Shown here: one piece after another, positions 16,022 through 23,143 of the stretch
How positions within the stretch are numbered: position 1 is the first letter of the stretch
Layout: every line of letters starts with the position of its first letter
From: Terrimicrobium sacchariphilum
Lineage (GTDB): Bacteria; Verrucomicrobiota; Verrucomicrobiia; Chthoniobacterales; Terrimicrobiaceae
Reading direction: 5' to 3'
Assembly: GCF_001613545.1 (NCBI RefSeq)
Contig: NZ_BDCO01000002.1
Span: forward strand, 248,001 to 312,000
DNA: 64,000 nt
Notes under the pieces: model-generated
Databases searched by the model: none
Told to the model about the DNA's origin: nothing
What the model saw: only the letters and a program-made list of their open reading frames with translations
Made by a program: the position numbers and the translations under genes

Positions 16022-17203
16022 CTACGCTCCGTCGGTGGTGGTTTCCGGCGCGGGAGTTTCTTTCGTAGCGGGAGTCGTTTGTTCAAAGGCAAAGCCTCCC
16101 ATGAATTGCACAATGTCCTTGAGCGGGATCTCCATCACACCCTTGCTGGCCCGATAGCCAGTTTCCAGCCCGGGGGTGCCGCGTGGTGTGTAGTCCTGCC
16201 CGTGCGGGTCGCGGATGATAACACAGTCCTTCGCGGCATCGAAGCCGAGGACGGCATAGGCATGCATGGATGAGATGCCTGGGACCTTGGAGCCTTTTGC
16301 GCCTGTACCCGCGGTGATGAGGCGATGGGCGGAAGATGTTTCCTCAAGCAGAACCCGGAGTTGGCCGAGGAGGGCGTCCTTCTCGGCGGGAGTCGTTTCT
16401 GGCTTGCGCCAGGGTGAACAGGAGAAGCGCTTGATTTCGTTGCCGGTCAATACTTTCACCATCGTGCCAGCCGAGCCAGCGGTCGCCGCCACCAGCGGCG
16501 GATCCTTGAGCGACTTGTCCTCGATGCGCATCTGGCCCACGGCCTTCTCGTAAACCGTGCTCCAGTATCCTTGGTCGCCAGTGGCGGAGCTGATGGCGAT
16601 CTCTCCATCAGTGGGTGCGGTGACATGGACGGTCCGGCTGCCATTGAGGCGAACAGTGAAGCCGTCCTTGTCTCTGCTGAACCGTGCGGCTACATCCGCG
16701 GGATCGCGATTGATCAGGGCCGCCATCGGTGCGAGGCAGAAGCAAGAACCGACCTTTCCCTGGCGGAAGCCTTCGAGGCTGGGGGTTCCATTGACGAAGA
16801 GCTGTCGCGGCGCCTTCCCGATTTTATCGACATACGCGGCGTAGTAGCTGCCGAGCCGTGGCATGCCCAGATCCTCATCGCTCGCTGACGTATTGGCCTC
16901 GCCGGAATCCTGTTTCACGAGGTCGGCGAGGGCGAAGGGCGGTTGCATCGGGTGCGATTTATTGCGGGCGGCGCGGTAGATCGCGGCCACGGCGGCAGCT
17001 TCTTCTCCTCGTATCTCGGGATTGGCCAGCGCCCAGTTGATCTCGTCGAGGGTTAGTGATCCATCGTGGTCGGCGTCCCAGGCGGGGAAGCCCTTCTGGA
17101 TGATCTGCGCGAGAGGCTGTGGATCGGCCTGTGCGGGCAGCGTCAACAACGCGAGCAAGCCGGTGGCGATGAGGGTGATTGCCGGGCGTGCGCAGGTCTT
17201 CAT
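16022..17203 (-). CDS. Secreted EF-hand and calpain-like (C2-type) cysteine protease
   Basis: 393-residue exported protein. A signal peptide (residues 1-26, ending LPAQA) is followed by a complete EF-hand loop DADHDGSLTLDE at 43-54 (Ca-binding positions 1, 3, 5 and 12 intact) and a calpain-like catalytic domain: QGKVGSCFCLAP (Q148, C154), the WSTVYEKAVGQM helix near 218, and MHAYAVLGFD with H314. The third triad position is Asp (D332 in IIRDPHG) where calpains have Asn. The ATG overlaps the stop of the upstream gamma-glutamyltransferase (4 bp), so it is the last gene of a four-gene operon. Extracytoplasmic, probably Ca-dependent proteolysis is inferred; the substrate is unknown. Confidence 0.8.
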   Translation of the reverse strand: MKTCARPAITLIATGLLALLTLPAQADPQPLAQIIQKGFPAWDADHDGSLTLDEINWALANPEIRGEEAAAVAAIYRAARNKSHPMQPPFALADLVKQDSGEANTSASDEDLGMPRLGSYYAAYVDKIGKAPRQLFVNGTPSLEGFRQGKVGSCFCLAPMAALINRDPADVAARFSRDKDGFTVRLNGSRTVHVTAPTDGEIAISSATGDQGYWSTVYEKAVGQMRIEDKSLKDPPLVAATAGSAGTMVKVLTGNEIKRFSCSPWRKPETTPAEKDALLGQLRVLLEETSSAHRLITAGTGAKGSKVPGISSMHAYAVLGFDAAKDCVIIRDPHGQDYTPRGTPGLETGYRASKGVMEIPLKDIVQFMGGFAFEQTTPATKETPAPETTTDGA

Positions 17204-18873
17204 CTGGTGGGAGCGGCGAGGCCGGGAACGCGAGGATCGCTCGCACCGGTGAGGCGCCCGTCGGAGGTTTTACGAATCAGCTGGGTGCCGCCAAAGGGCT
17301 CGATCAACTCAATCTCATAGCCGAGCGTTTTGAGCTGCTTGACCAGATCGGGAGAGGTGCTTTTTTCCATGCGCAGTTGGTCGGGCGACCATTGGTGATG
17401 AAAGCGCGGAAGAGCGAGCGCATCGGCGGGCGTCATATTGTAGTCGAGCGTGTAGAGGAGCGCGAGGAGGGTCTGGGTGATTATCGTAGGTCCTCCGGCC
17501 GCGCCGACCGCCATGACGACCTGACCATCTTTCTCGACGATCGTCGGACTCATGCTGGAGAGGGGGCGCTTGCCAGGGGCGATGGCGTTGGCTTCCCCGC
17601 CAATGAGCTTGAAGTGATTTGGTACACCCGGCGCGATGGAAAAGTCGTCCATCTCATTGTTCATCAGGATGCCTGTGCCGGGGATGACGACCTTTGATCC
17701 AAAAGCGGTGTTGATCGTCGCGGTGCATGACACCCAGTTGCCCTCGGCATCCGCCGTGACGAAGTGAGTCGTGTGCTTCTCGAAGTAGTTATTCTGCCAG
17801 TCCGGCGGCGTGCCGTGATCGGGCACCGGCGTCACTTTGCCGGGCGAAACCCTGGTGGAGAGTTCCTTTGCGTACGCTTTGTCAAAGAGTCCTCTGGGCA
17901 CATGGACGAAACCGGGATCGCCCAACCAGTAAGCGCGGTCGGCAAAGGCGAGCTTCATAACCTCGGTGAGACGATTGACGAATTCCGGCGTGCCAGGCTT
18001 GACGTCTGCCGGGTTGAAGTTTTCGAGAATATTAAGCATCTGCGCGACGTGGACGCCGCCCGAACTGGGTGGGGGAAATCCCACGATCTGCCAGCCATGG
18101 TAGCTTGTGACCAGAGGCTCGCGTAGCTTGATCCTGTACGTGGCAAAGTCGTTGGCGGTGAGGATGCCTCCCGCTTCCTTCATGTAGGTCTGTGTAGCCT
18201 GGGGAAAGGGGCGTGCATAGAACCACTCCGCGCCCTGCGCGGCGAGTTCGCGATAGCTTTTGGCGAGATCCTTTTGGCGGAGGGTTTCTCCCTCGAGATA
18301 GGGTGAGCCGTCGGGCTTGAGAAAGATGGCCTTCGATGCGGGAAAGAGTGCCAGCTCCGGTGCGGTGGCCTTGAGCTTGCGCGCATAGACGAGGTCGATG
18401 GGGAACCCCTCATCGGCGCAGCGAATTCCGGCGGTGAAAGCCTTCTCCCATGGCAGTCGGCCAAATTCCTTGATTGCATAGGAATACGCGGCGACAGCAC
18501 CCGGGACACCCGAGGCGAGCGGGCCGGTTTTGCTCAGTGATTCGTCAAGTTTGCCGTCGCGCACATACATGTCCCGCGTCGCTGCGAGAGGGGCGATTTC
18601 CCGACCGTCTATGCAGATGTTGCGACCGTCCTTGAGATGAATCAGGAGGAAGCATCCGCCGCCGATTCCGGAGTTGTGCCCATCGACCACGCCGAGCGTG
18701 AGAGCTGCCGCGACCGCCGCATCAATGGCATTTCCACCATCAGCCATGGCATCGAGTGCCGCACGCGTGGCGAGCGGCTGGACGGTCGCGGCATACCCTT
18801 CAACTTTTCCCGCTTGGAGCGGCGCGCCGGTGCAGGCGATCGCCACGGACAACAGACAAATACGACGAAACAT
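17200..18873 (-). CDS. ggt: Gamma-glutamyltransferase / glutathione hydrolase precursor
   Basis: 557-residue periplasmic Ntn-hydrolase precursor. A signal peptide ends near residue 22, then PLATRAALDAMADGGNAIDAAVAAAL is the family N-terminus. DGREIAP (91-97) holds the Arg that binds the glutamyl alpha-carboxylate in the family. The autoprocessing/catalytic Thr is T368 in KHTTHF, giving a large subunit of about 345 residues and a small subunit of about 190. The oxyanion and substrate loop GKRPLSSMSPT is intact. It cleaves gamma-glutamyl peptides such as glutathione and releases glutamate. It is 9 bp after a second GGT homologue and coupled to the calpain-like protease. All key residues are present, so it is likely active. 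Confidence 0.93.
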   Translation of the reverse strand: MFRRICLLSVAIACTGAPLQAGKVEGYAATVQPLATRAALDAMADGGNAIDAAVAAALTLGVVDGHNSGIGGGCFLLIHLKDGRNICIDGREIAPLAATRDMYVRDGKLDESLSKTGPLASGVPGAVAAYSYAIKEFGRLPWEKAFTAGIRCADEGFPIDLVYARKLKATAPELALFPASKAIFLKPDGSPYLEGETLRQKDLAKSYRELAAQGAEWFYARPFPQATQTYMKEAGGILTANDFATYRIKLREPLVTSYHGWQIVGFPPPSSGGVHVAQMLNILENFNPADVKPGTPEFVNRLTEVMKLAFADRAYWLGDPGFVHVPRGLFDKAYAKELSTRVSPGKVTPVPDHGTPPDWQNNYFEKHTTHFVTADAEGNWVSCTATINTAFGSKVVIPGTGILMNNEMDDFSIAPGVPNHFKLIGGEANAIAPGKRPLSSMSPTIVEKDGQVVMAVGAAGGPTIITQTLLALLYTLDYNMTPADALALPRFHHQWSPDQLRMEKSTSPDLVKQLKTLGYEIELIEPFGGTQLIRKTSDGRLTGASDPRVPGLAAPTR

Positions 18874-18882
18874 CAGTGTGAT

Positions 18883-20583
18883 TTATTGGGCCTCCGGCCA
18901 GTTGGTTCTCCGGTCGTCGGCCACGGCTTCCCGCCGACCATCAGGCAGGAACCGGACAGCATTGACTCCTCCGAAGTAGTAGGACTTGCGGCTCTTGGAC
19001 TGAATATCCCAGTGAGCCTCACTCAGTTCCGCTCCAGTGCCGGAATCAAACCCCTCCTCGAGGTCGATCACATTTGGCGGTTCATTTGAGGAGCGGCGGC
19101 TGCGGGTGTGAAACCTTGGTTCGTCGATCGCATCTGCGAGAGTCTGCTGGTAATCCAGCACAGCGCTCAAAACCTGGTAAATGCCAGTCGGGATGCGCTG
19201 CGAAGCCGGGGACCCGAGCGCAAGCAGAGGCCGGCCATTATCGAGCACGATCGTAGGGGCCATCGTGCTGCGTGGACGTTTACCGGGCTGCACATAGTTG
19301 ATTGCTCGCGGGGACGAGAAACTGAAGTTGGACATGCAATTGTTGAGCAGGATGCCTGTGCCGGGTGCGACCACGCCAGATCCAAAGTGGTGAGCGAGCG
19401 ACTGCGTCACGCAGGCAATGTTACCCTCCTGGTCGACGACAATGAAGTGCGTCGTGCTGCCATTGGTCTCCTCTGAAACCGCGCTGCGGGAGCTGGCGTC
19501 CGGGAATGGCGTTCGCGGGTCGGCGCTGGAGGCCCGCTTCCAGATCCCCGCATAGGTGGATTGTTTGAGGATGCTGCCGGAGGTTTTCTCCGACTCTGGA
19601 GTATTGGCGAATGCTCCCGCGACGATCGGATAGATCTGCTGGAGGACACGGGCGACGGAATCCACTCGCTCGCGGCTGAGGGGCTGGTCGTGATTGGCGG
19701 CCTTGTTCTGTTCGAGCGACTTGAGCGTGAGAAGGACGATCGCTCCTCCGGTGAGGGGAGCCGGGCTGCTGTAGATCACCTTCCCGGCGTAGTCGACCGA
19801 GAGCGGGGTGAGTTTGTTGGCGCGGTAATCGGCGAAGTCCCGCTCGGAGAACCATCCGCCTCCATTAAGCGAGGCCGCGATAAGTTGCTTCGCGGTTTCG
19901 CCATGGTAGAACTCCCCGGGCCCGTCATTGGCGATTCGCTCGAGGGTCCTGGCGAGGTCGGGATTCTTGATGACATCGCCAGCGCTGGGAATGCGGTCTC
20001 CCGGCAGATAGATCGAGCGCGCCTCGGGGTCCTCCATCAGGAGGTCAAACTTTTCACGGTAGGCGGTGAGCTGCTTGGCCGGGACGGCATAGCCATCCCT
20101 GGCCGCCTCCACGGCGGGCTCCACGCAAGCCTTCCACGGGAGCTTGCCCCAGGTGTCATGCATCGCAGCGATGCCAGCGACGACTCCGGGCACGCAGGCG
20201 CTGCGATAGCCTTTTTCGCGATCTTTTTGGGAAAGCTTGAGGACCGCTGGCATGTCCAGATCCTCCGGCGCCTGGTTCAGTGCCTCTATGCAATAGACCT
20301 TCTGCGTCTTTGCCTCGTAGTAGAGTGCGATGAGCTTTCCACCCAATCCGGAGTTGAACGGCTCCGAGACGCCCAGCGTGAATGAGACGGCCACGGCGGC
20401 ATCGGCGGCAGTACCGCCTTCCTTGAGAATCTGGATTCCTGCCTTCGTCGATTCCTCGCTGCCGGAGACAATCACTCCTTCGCGGGATTCCACCCGGATG
20501 GAGGCATCGGCGGCCTGGATGAAGACAAGGGAACCCAGGAGGAACCCCATGAGGGTCCCCCGCGAGGGGATGGATATGTGCAT
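18883..20583 (-). CDS. Gamma-glutamyltransferase-like Ntn-hydrolase with altered substrate-binding motif
   Basis: 566-residue secreted paralogue of the GGT family. A signal peptide ends near residue 27 (IQAADA). GGTAADAAVAVSFTLGV and GLGG are family motifs; the processing Thr is T377 in GSTTHF, and PGKRPRSTMAPT is conserved. The RExAP motif that carries the glutamate-binding Arg is replaced by LNQAP near residues 102-106, so recognition of a gamma-glutamyl group may be lost or changed. It may act on another acyl or peptide bond. It lies 7 bp after a prepilin-like gene and 9 bp before the canonical GGT, in the same operon. Confidence 0.88.
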   Translation of the reverse strand: MHISIPSRGTLMGFLLGSLVFIQAADASIRVESREGVIVSGSEESTKAGIQILKEGGTAADAAVAVSFTLGVSEPFNSGLGGKLIALYYEAKTQKVYCIEALNQAPEDLDMPAVLKLSQKDREKGYRSACVPGVVAGIAAMHDTWGKLPWKACVEPAVEAARDGYAVPAKQLTAYREKFDLLMEDPEARSIYLPGDRIPSAGDVIKNPDLARTLERIANDGPGEFYHGETAKQLIAASLNGGGWFSERDFADYRANKLTPLSVDYAGKVIYSSPAPLTGGAIVLLTLKSLEQNKAANHDQPLSRERVDSVARVLQQIYPIVAGAFANTPESEKTSGSILKQSTYAGIWKRASSADPRTPFPDASSRSAVSEETNGSTTHFIVVDQEGNIACVTQSLAHHFGSGVVAPGTGILLNNCMSNFSFSSPRAINYVQPGKRPRSTMAPTIVLDNGRPLLALGSPASQRIPTGIYQVLSAVLDYQQTLADAIDEPRFHTRSRRSSNEPPNVIDLEEGFDSGTGAELSEAHWDIQSKSRKSYYFGGVNAVRFLPDGRREAVADDRRTNWPEAQ

Positions 20584-20590
20584 AACGACT

Positions 20591-21364
20591 TTAGTTTACA
20601 GATGGATACTCGCCGCTTCTTTTGAATTCCACGTGAGCATCGAAATAGACGTAGTGACGGCCGCCCCAGGGTGTGCGGACATCTTCACTGAGAGAGTTGG
20701 AGAGACCGCCGGTGGTGGAGGAGTTGTAGTTTTCCCCGTCGGCATTGGTGATCATCCAAATCTGGCTCAGCGGCTCCTCATCCTTGCCCTTGGGATCTTT
20801 ATCGGGATCGAGGTTGGATTTGAGGCTCACGATCCTCTTGGGATCGTAGGTGGTTGCCCCGGCGGTGCTGCTGCGATTGCCGAAGAAATAGGTGGGGACG
20901 GAGGACTTGCCGCTATTCACCACGTAGGCCACGCCAAACTGGTCCGCGCCGTACCCGCAGACCGTCTTCCAGATCTTGTCATCCTTTGAGCAGTAGCCGG
21001 CATCGATAAGCACGGTGCTGAGATAATAGGTGCGCTTGGAATCGGTTGTCACCGTACTGGGGATGGCCACGCCACGATTGATGCGGCCGGGCAGGACCCC
21101 ATCGTGCTCGCCCGCATAGGCTAATACCGCCATGGCCTGCCCCCGGAGGTTACTAACATCGCGGGCGCGCATCGAGTTGTCCTTGATCTTCGTCCAGGCT
21201 GGCATGCACAGGGCGGCGAGCGTGCCGATGATGGCCACGGTGATCATCATCTCCATGAGAGAGAACGCGCCTACGCCAGCGCGAAGACTGACCTTGCTCA
21301 GTCCGGTGTCTGCCGCAACGTTGCGGCTCGATTTGAAAAAGATCCTTGGCTCCATGTTTTTCAT
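20591..21364 (-). CDS. Prepilin-like protein (type IV pilin/pseudopilin N-terminal domain)
   Basis: 257-residue protein with a prepilin leader, cleavage expected at the G in GVGAFSLMEMM, followed by a hydrophobic helix (ITVAIIGTLAALCMPAW) and a soluble domain ending in WGGRHYVYFDAHVEF, a variant of the H-X9-DG type C-terminus common in Verrucomicrobia and Planctomycetes. The frame is open to an ATG at 21400, but that codon lies inside a -24/-12 promoter box, so a start at 21364 (MKNMEP) is preferred; 21355 is also possible. First gene of the GGT/protease operon. It may form part of a surface or secretion fibre; its link to peptide use is only contextual. Confidence 0.82.
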   Translation of the reverse strand: MKNMEPRIFFKSSRNVAADTGLSKVSLRAGVGAFSLMEMMITVAIIGTLAALCMPAWTKIKDNSMRARDVSNLRGQAMAVLAYAGEHDGVLPGRINRGVAIPSTVTTDSKRTYYLSTVLIDAGYCSKDDKIWKTVCGYGADQFGVAYVVNSGKSSVPTYFFGNRSSTAGATTYDPKRIVSLKSNLDPDKDPKGKDEEPLSQIWMITNADGENYNSSTTGGLSNSLSEDVRTPWGGRHYVYFDAHVEFKRSGEYPSVN

Positions 21365-21388
21365 AAAAATCGAAACTGGAGAGTCATC

Positions 21389-21404
21389 AGCATCTCTCAT
21401 GCCA
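21389..21404 (-). promoter_or_regulatory. Sigma54-type -24/-12 promoter of the prepilin-GGT-protease operon
   Basis: TGGCATGAGAGATGCT on the minus strand: invariant GG and GC separated by exactly 10 bp, and 9 or 10 further matches to the consensus TGGCAY-N5-TTGCW. Transcription would start near 21378, upstream of the chosen start codon at 21364. The divergent neighbour is a sigma54-dependent activator, and a palindromic site lies about 100 bp upstream, the usual distance for such activators. Confidence 0.65.
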
Positions 21405-21471
21405 AACCTATCGACTCCCCTCTGTACCTGATGGGGAGGGATTTTCTACGACCCTAATGAAAAAGAAATCT

Positions 21472-21490
21472 TGTTGTCAGTTTGTCCACC
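21472..21490. promoter_or_regulatory. Degenerate upstream activator site, tandem copy
   Basis: TGTTGTCAGTTTGTCCACC matches the better site at 21492-21510 at 13 of 19 positions and starts exactly 20 bp from it, that is two helical turns. Paired sites in phase are usual for NtrC-type activators. Confidence 0.4.
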
Positions 21491-21491
21491 G

Positions 21492-21510
21492 TGTTGTTGA
21501 TTTGACAACA
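21492..21510. promoter_or_regulatory. Palindromic upstream activator site between divergent genes
   Basis: TGTTGTTGATTTGACAACA, an inverted repeat that is 16/19 identical to the site at 22958-22976 in front of the other operon. It ends 2 bp before the start codon of the sigma54 activator gene, so binding could also repress that gene, and it is centred about 98 bp from the -24 box of the divergent operon. Confidence 0.6.
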
Positions 21511-21512
21511 TT

Positions 21513-22865
21513 ATGAGTGCCGGTAAAGCTCGTTCGAGATCGAATGTCCTCATCGTCGATGACGTGCCGGATTTTCTCAAGGAGACCTCGGCCGTGCTGC
21601 GGGCTCATTTTGGCGTCACAGTGTGCTCGAGTCCATTGAGGGGTTTGCGCCTGATCAAGCAGGGCGGCATTGACCTGCTGATCACGACGCTCGTGATGCG
21701 AGAGCTTGATGGCCTGGAGGTGATCCGGCGGGTGCGGGGAAGCGGTAGTGCGCTTCCTATTATTATGGTGACCGGCTTCGGTAATGAGAACACGGCCATC
21801 GAGGCGACCCGTGTGGGAGCCACGGACTACCTTACCAAGCCGGTCGAGCCGGAGGAGCTTATCGCGCGCGTGCGTCGCGCCCTTACCTATGCCGACGTGC
21901 AGGAGGAGGTGGACGAGCCTCTCGTGCTGAGTCAGGACACGACCATGTTGGAAGTCATTGAGGTCTGCCGCCGTGTCGCTCGCTCGCCCAGCCGGGTGCT
22001 GATCCTTGGGGAGACGGGCACGGGCAAGGAGTTGTTTGCGCGCATGTTGCATGCGCGGAGCCAGCGGGCGCGGGAGCCATTTGTCGATGTGAACTGCGCG
22101 GCCATCCCTCCCAATCTCCTCGAGAGCGAGCTGTTTGGCCATGAGCGCGGAGCTTTTACCGGAGCTACTGAGCGGCGTGTCGGGCGCTTTGAGGAGGCTG
22201 GGGAGGGTACGCTCTTTCTCGATGAAATCGGGGAGTTGGGTATCGCGATGCAATCCAAGCTCCTGCGCGTGCTTCAGACTGGTGATTTCTCCCGGGTGGG
22301 CGGTTCGCGCAATCTCCGTTCGCAGGCTCGTGTCATTGCTGCGACGAACCGCGACCTGAACCAGGAGGTGCAGGCGGGGCGCTTTCGGGCAGACCTTTAT
22401 TACCGCCTGAATGTCGTCACCCTTGAGGTGCCTCCGCTGCGCCAGCGTTTCGGCGACATACCGATCCTGGTTCGCCACTTCAGTCGTAAATTTACCCAGC
22501 CGGATCACCAGCCATTAGGGTTCTCCAGCGAAGCTATGCAACGATTGTGTGCCTATGGATGGCCGGGAAACGTGCGGGAACTTGAGCATCTTATCGAGCG
22601 ACTTTCCGTGTTGGTGACGAGAGGTGAGGTGCGGCTCTCGGATCTGCCCACACACTTTCAAGGCCTCGCGGAGGCAGCTCCGGTCTCCCCAATCCCCACA
22701 AACCGCCCCTATCATGAGGCGTTGCGGGAATTCCAACGCACCTATTTCCAGAATCTCATCGCCGCCACGCATGGCAACCTCGCCGCCGCCGCCCGGCAGG
22801 CGGGAATGGACCGCTCGCAGTTCTTTCGGAAGGTCCAGAGCCTGCGCCTTATTACTAACAGCTAG
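21513..22865 (+). CDS. Sigma54-dependent NtrC-family response regulator with degenerate receiver
   Basis: 450-residue enhancer-binding activator. Residues about 10-125 are a receiver-like domain with D16/D17 and the KP motif (LTKPVEPEEL), but the phosphoacceptor position is Thr (T59 in LLITTLVM) instead of Asp. The AAA+ domain has Walker A GETGTGKE, the sigma54-contact GAFTGA loop, Walker B GTLFLDEIGEL and the R-finger region (GWPGNVRELEH). A Fis-type HTH ends the protein (NLAAAARQAGMDRSQFFRKVQSL). No histidine kinase is adjacent. It lies between two operons that share a palindrome and -24/-12-like boxes, so it is very probably their activator. With no phosphorylatable Asp, control is likely by ligand, by another protein or by expression level. 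Confidence 0.93.
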   Translation: MSAGKARSRSNVLIVDDVPDFLKETSAVLRAHFGVTVCSSPLRGLRLIKQGGIDLLITTLVMRELDGLEVIRRVRGSGSALPIIMVTGFGNENTAIEATRVGATDYLTKPVEPEELIARVRRALTYADVQEEVDEPLVLSQDTTMLEVIEVCRRVARSPSRVLILGETGTGKELFARMLHARSQRAREPFVDVNCAAIPPNLLESELFGHERGAFTGATERRVGRFEEAGEGTLFLDEIGELGIAMQSKLLRVLQTGDFSRVGGSRNLRSQARVIAATNRDLNQEVQAGRFRADLYYRLNVVTLEVPPLRQRFGDIPILVRHFSRKFTQPDHQPLGFSSEAMQRLCAYGWPGNVRELEHLIERLSVLVTRGEVRLSDLPTHFQGLAEAAPVSPIPTNRPYHEALREFQRTYFQNLIAATHGNLAAAARQAGMDRSQFFRKVQSLRLITNS

Positions 22866-22920
22866 TAAGTAGAGCGCAGATTGCTCTTCTAACACAAAAA
22901 AACGACAGTTCTTGCTGTTA

Positions 22921-22945
22921 GGCATCAGGGAGTCTCCCTGATGCC
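22921..22945 (+). terminator. Hairpin downstream of the sigma54 activator gene
   Basis: Perfect 11-bp inverted repeat GGCATCAGGGA / TCCCTGATGCC with a 3-nt loop, 55 bp after the activator stop codon. It is followed by a G-rich stretch rather than T residues, so efficiency as an intrinsic terminator is uncertain. Confidence 0.5.
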
Positions 22946-22957
22946 TGGGGGGCTATG

Positions 22958-22976
22958 TGTTGATGATTTATCAACA
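22958..22976. promoter_or_regulatory. Palindromic upstream activator site of the epimerase-transporter operon
   Basis: TGTTGATGATTTATCAACA: perfect 7-bp arms around GATTT. It shares 16 of 19 positions with the site at 21492-21510. It is centred 130 bp upstream of the first -24-like GG of the following operon, within the normal range for a looping sigma54 activator. A weaker TATTGATG...TAACA copy lies at 23017-23034. Confidence 0.6.
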
Positions 22977-23095
22977 AAATCTGGTTATCGAGGGTGAAAA
23001 TCAATGCGGTTAAGTATATTGATGTGATGTAACATGTTTATTTTCAGCATGTAATAATCTGATTTTTGTGGCGGTTGGCGGATGGTGAAATCGGT

Positions 23096-23111
23096 TGGCA
23101 TGAAAAATGTT
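23096..23111 (+). promoter_or_regulatory. Sigma54-like promoter of the epimerase-transporter operon
   Basis: TGGCATGAAAAATGTT is 13/16 identical to the -24/-12 element of the divergent operon, but its -12 GC is GT. Two more TGGCATG-like boxes follow at 23117 and 23140; the last one (CGGCATGAAAATAGCA) has GG and GC at exact spacing but overlaps the signal-peptide codons. Which box is used cannot be decided by reading. Confidence 0.4.
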
Positions 23112-23143
23112 AAAAGGGTGGCATGGACGTTATTAGGGTCGGC

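Noticed and set aside
19561-20385. 274-codon plus-strand frame over the GGT-like gene
   Set aside because: Antisense shadow of a well-supported Ntn-hydrolase gene with intact motifs.
23117-23132. TGGCATGGACGTTATT as a further sigma54 box
   Set aside because: It has the GG half but no GC at the right distance (AT instead), so it was not annotated as a promoter.
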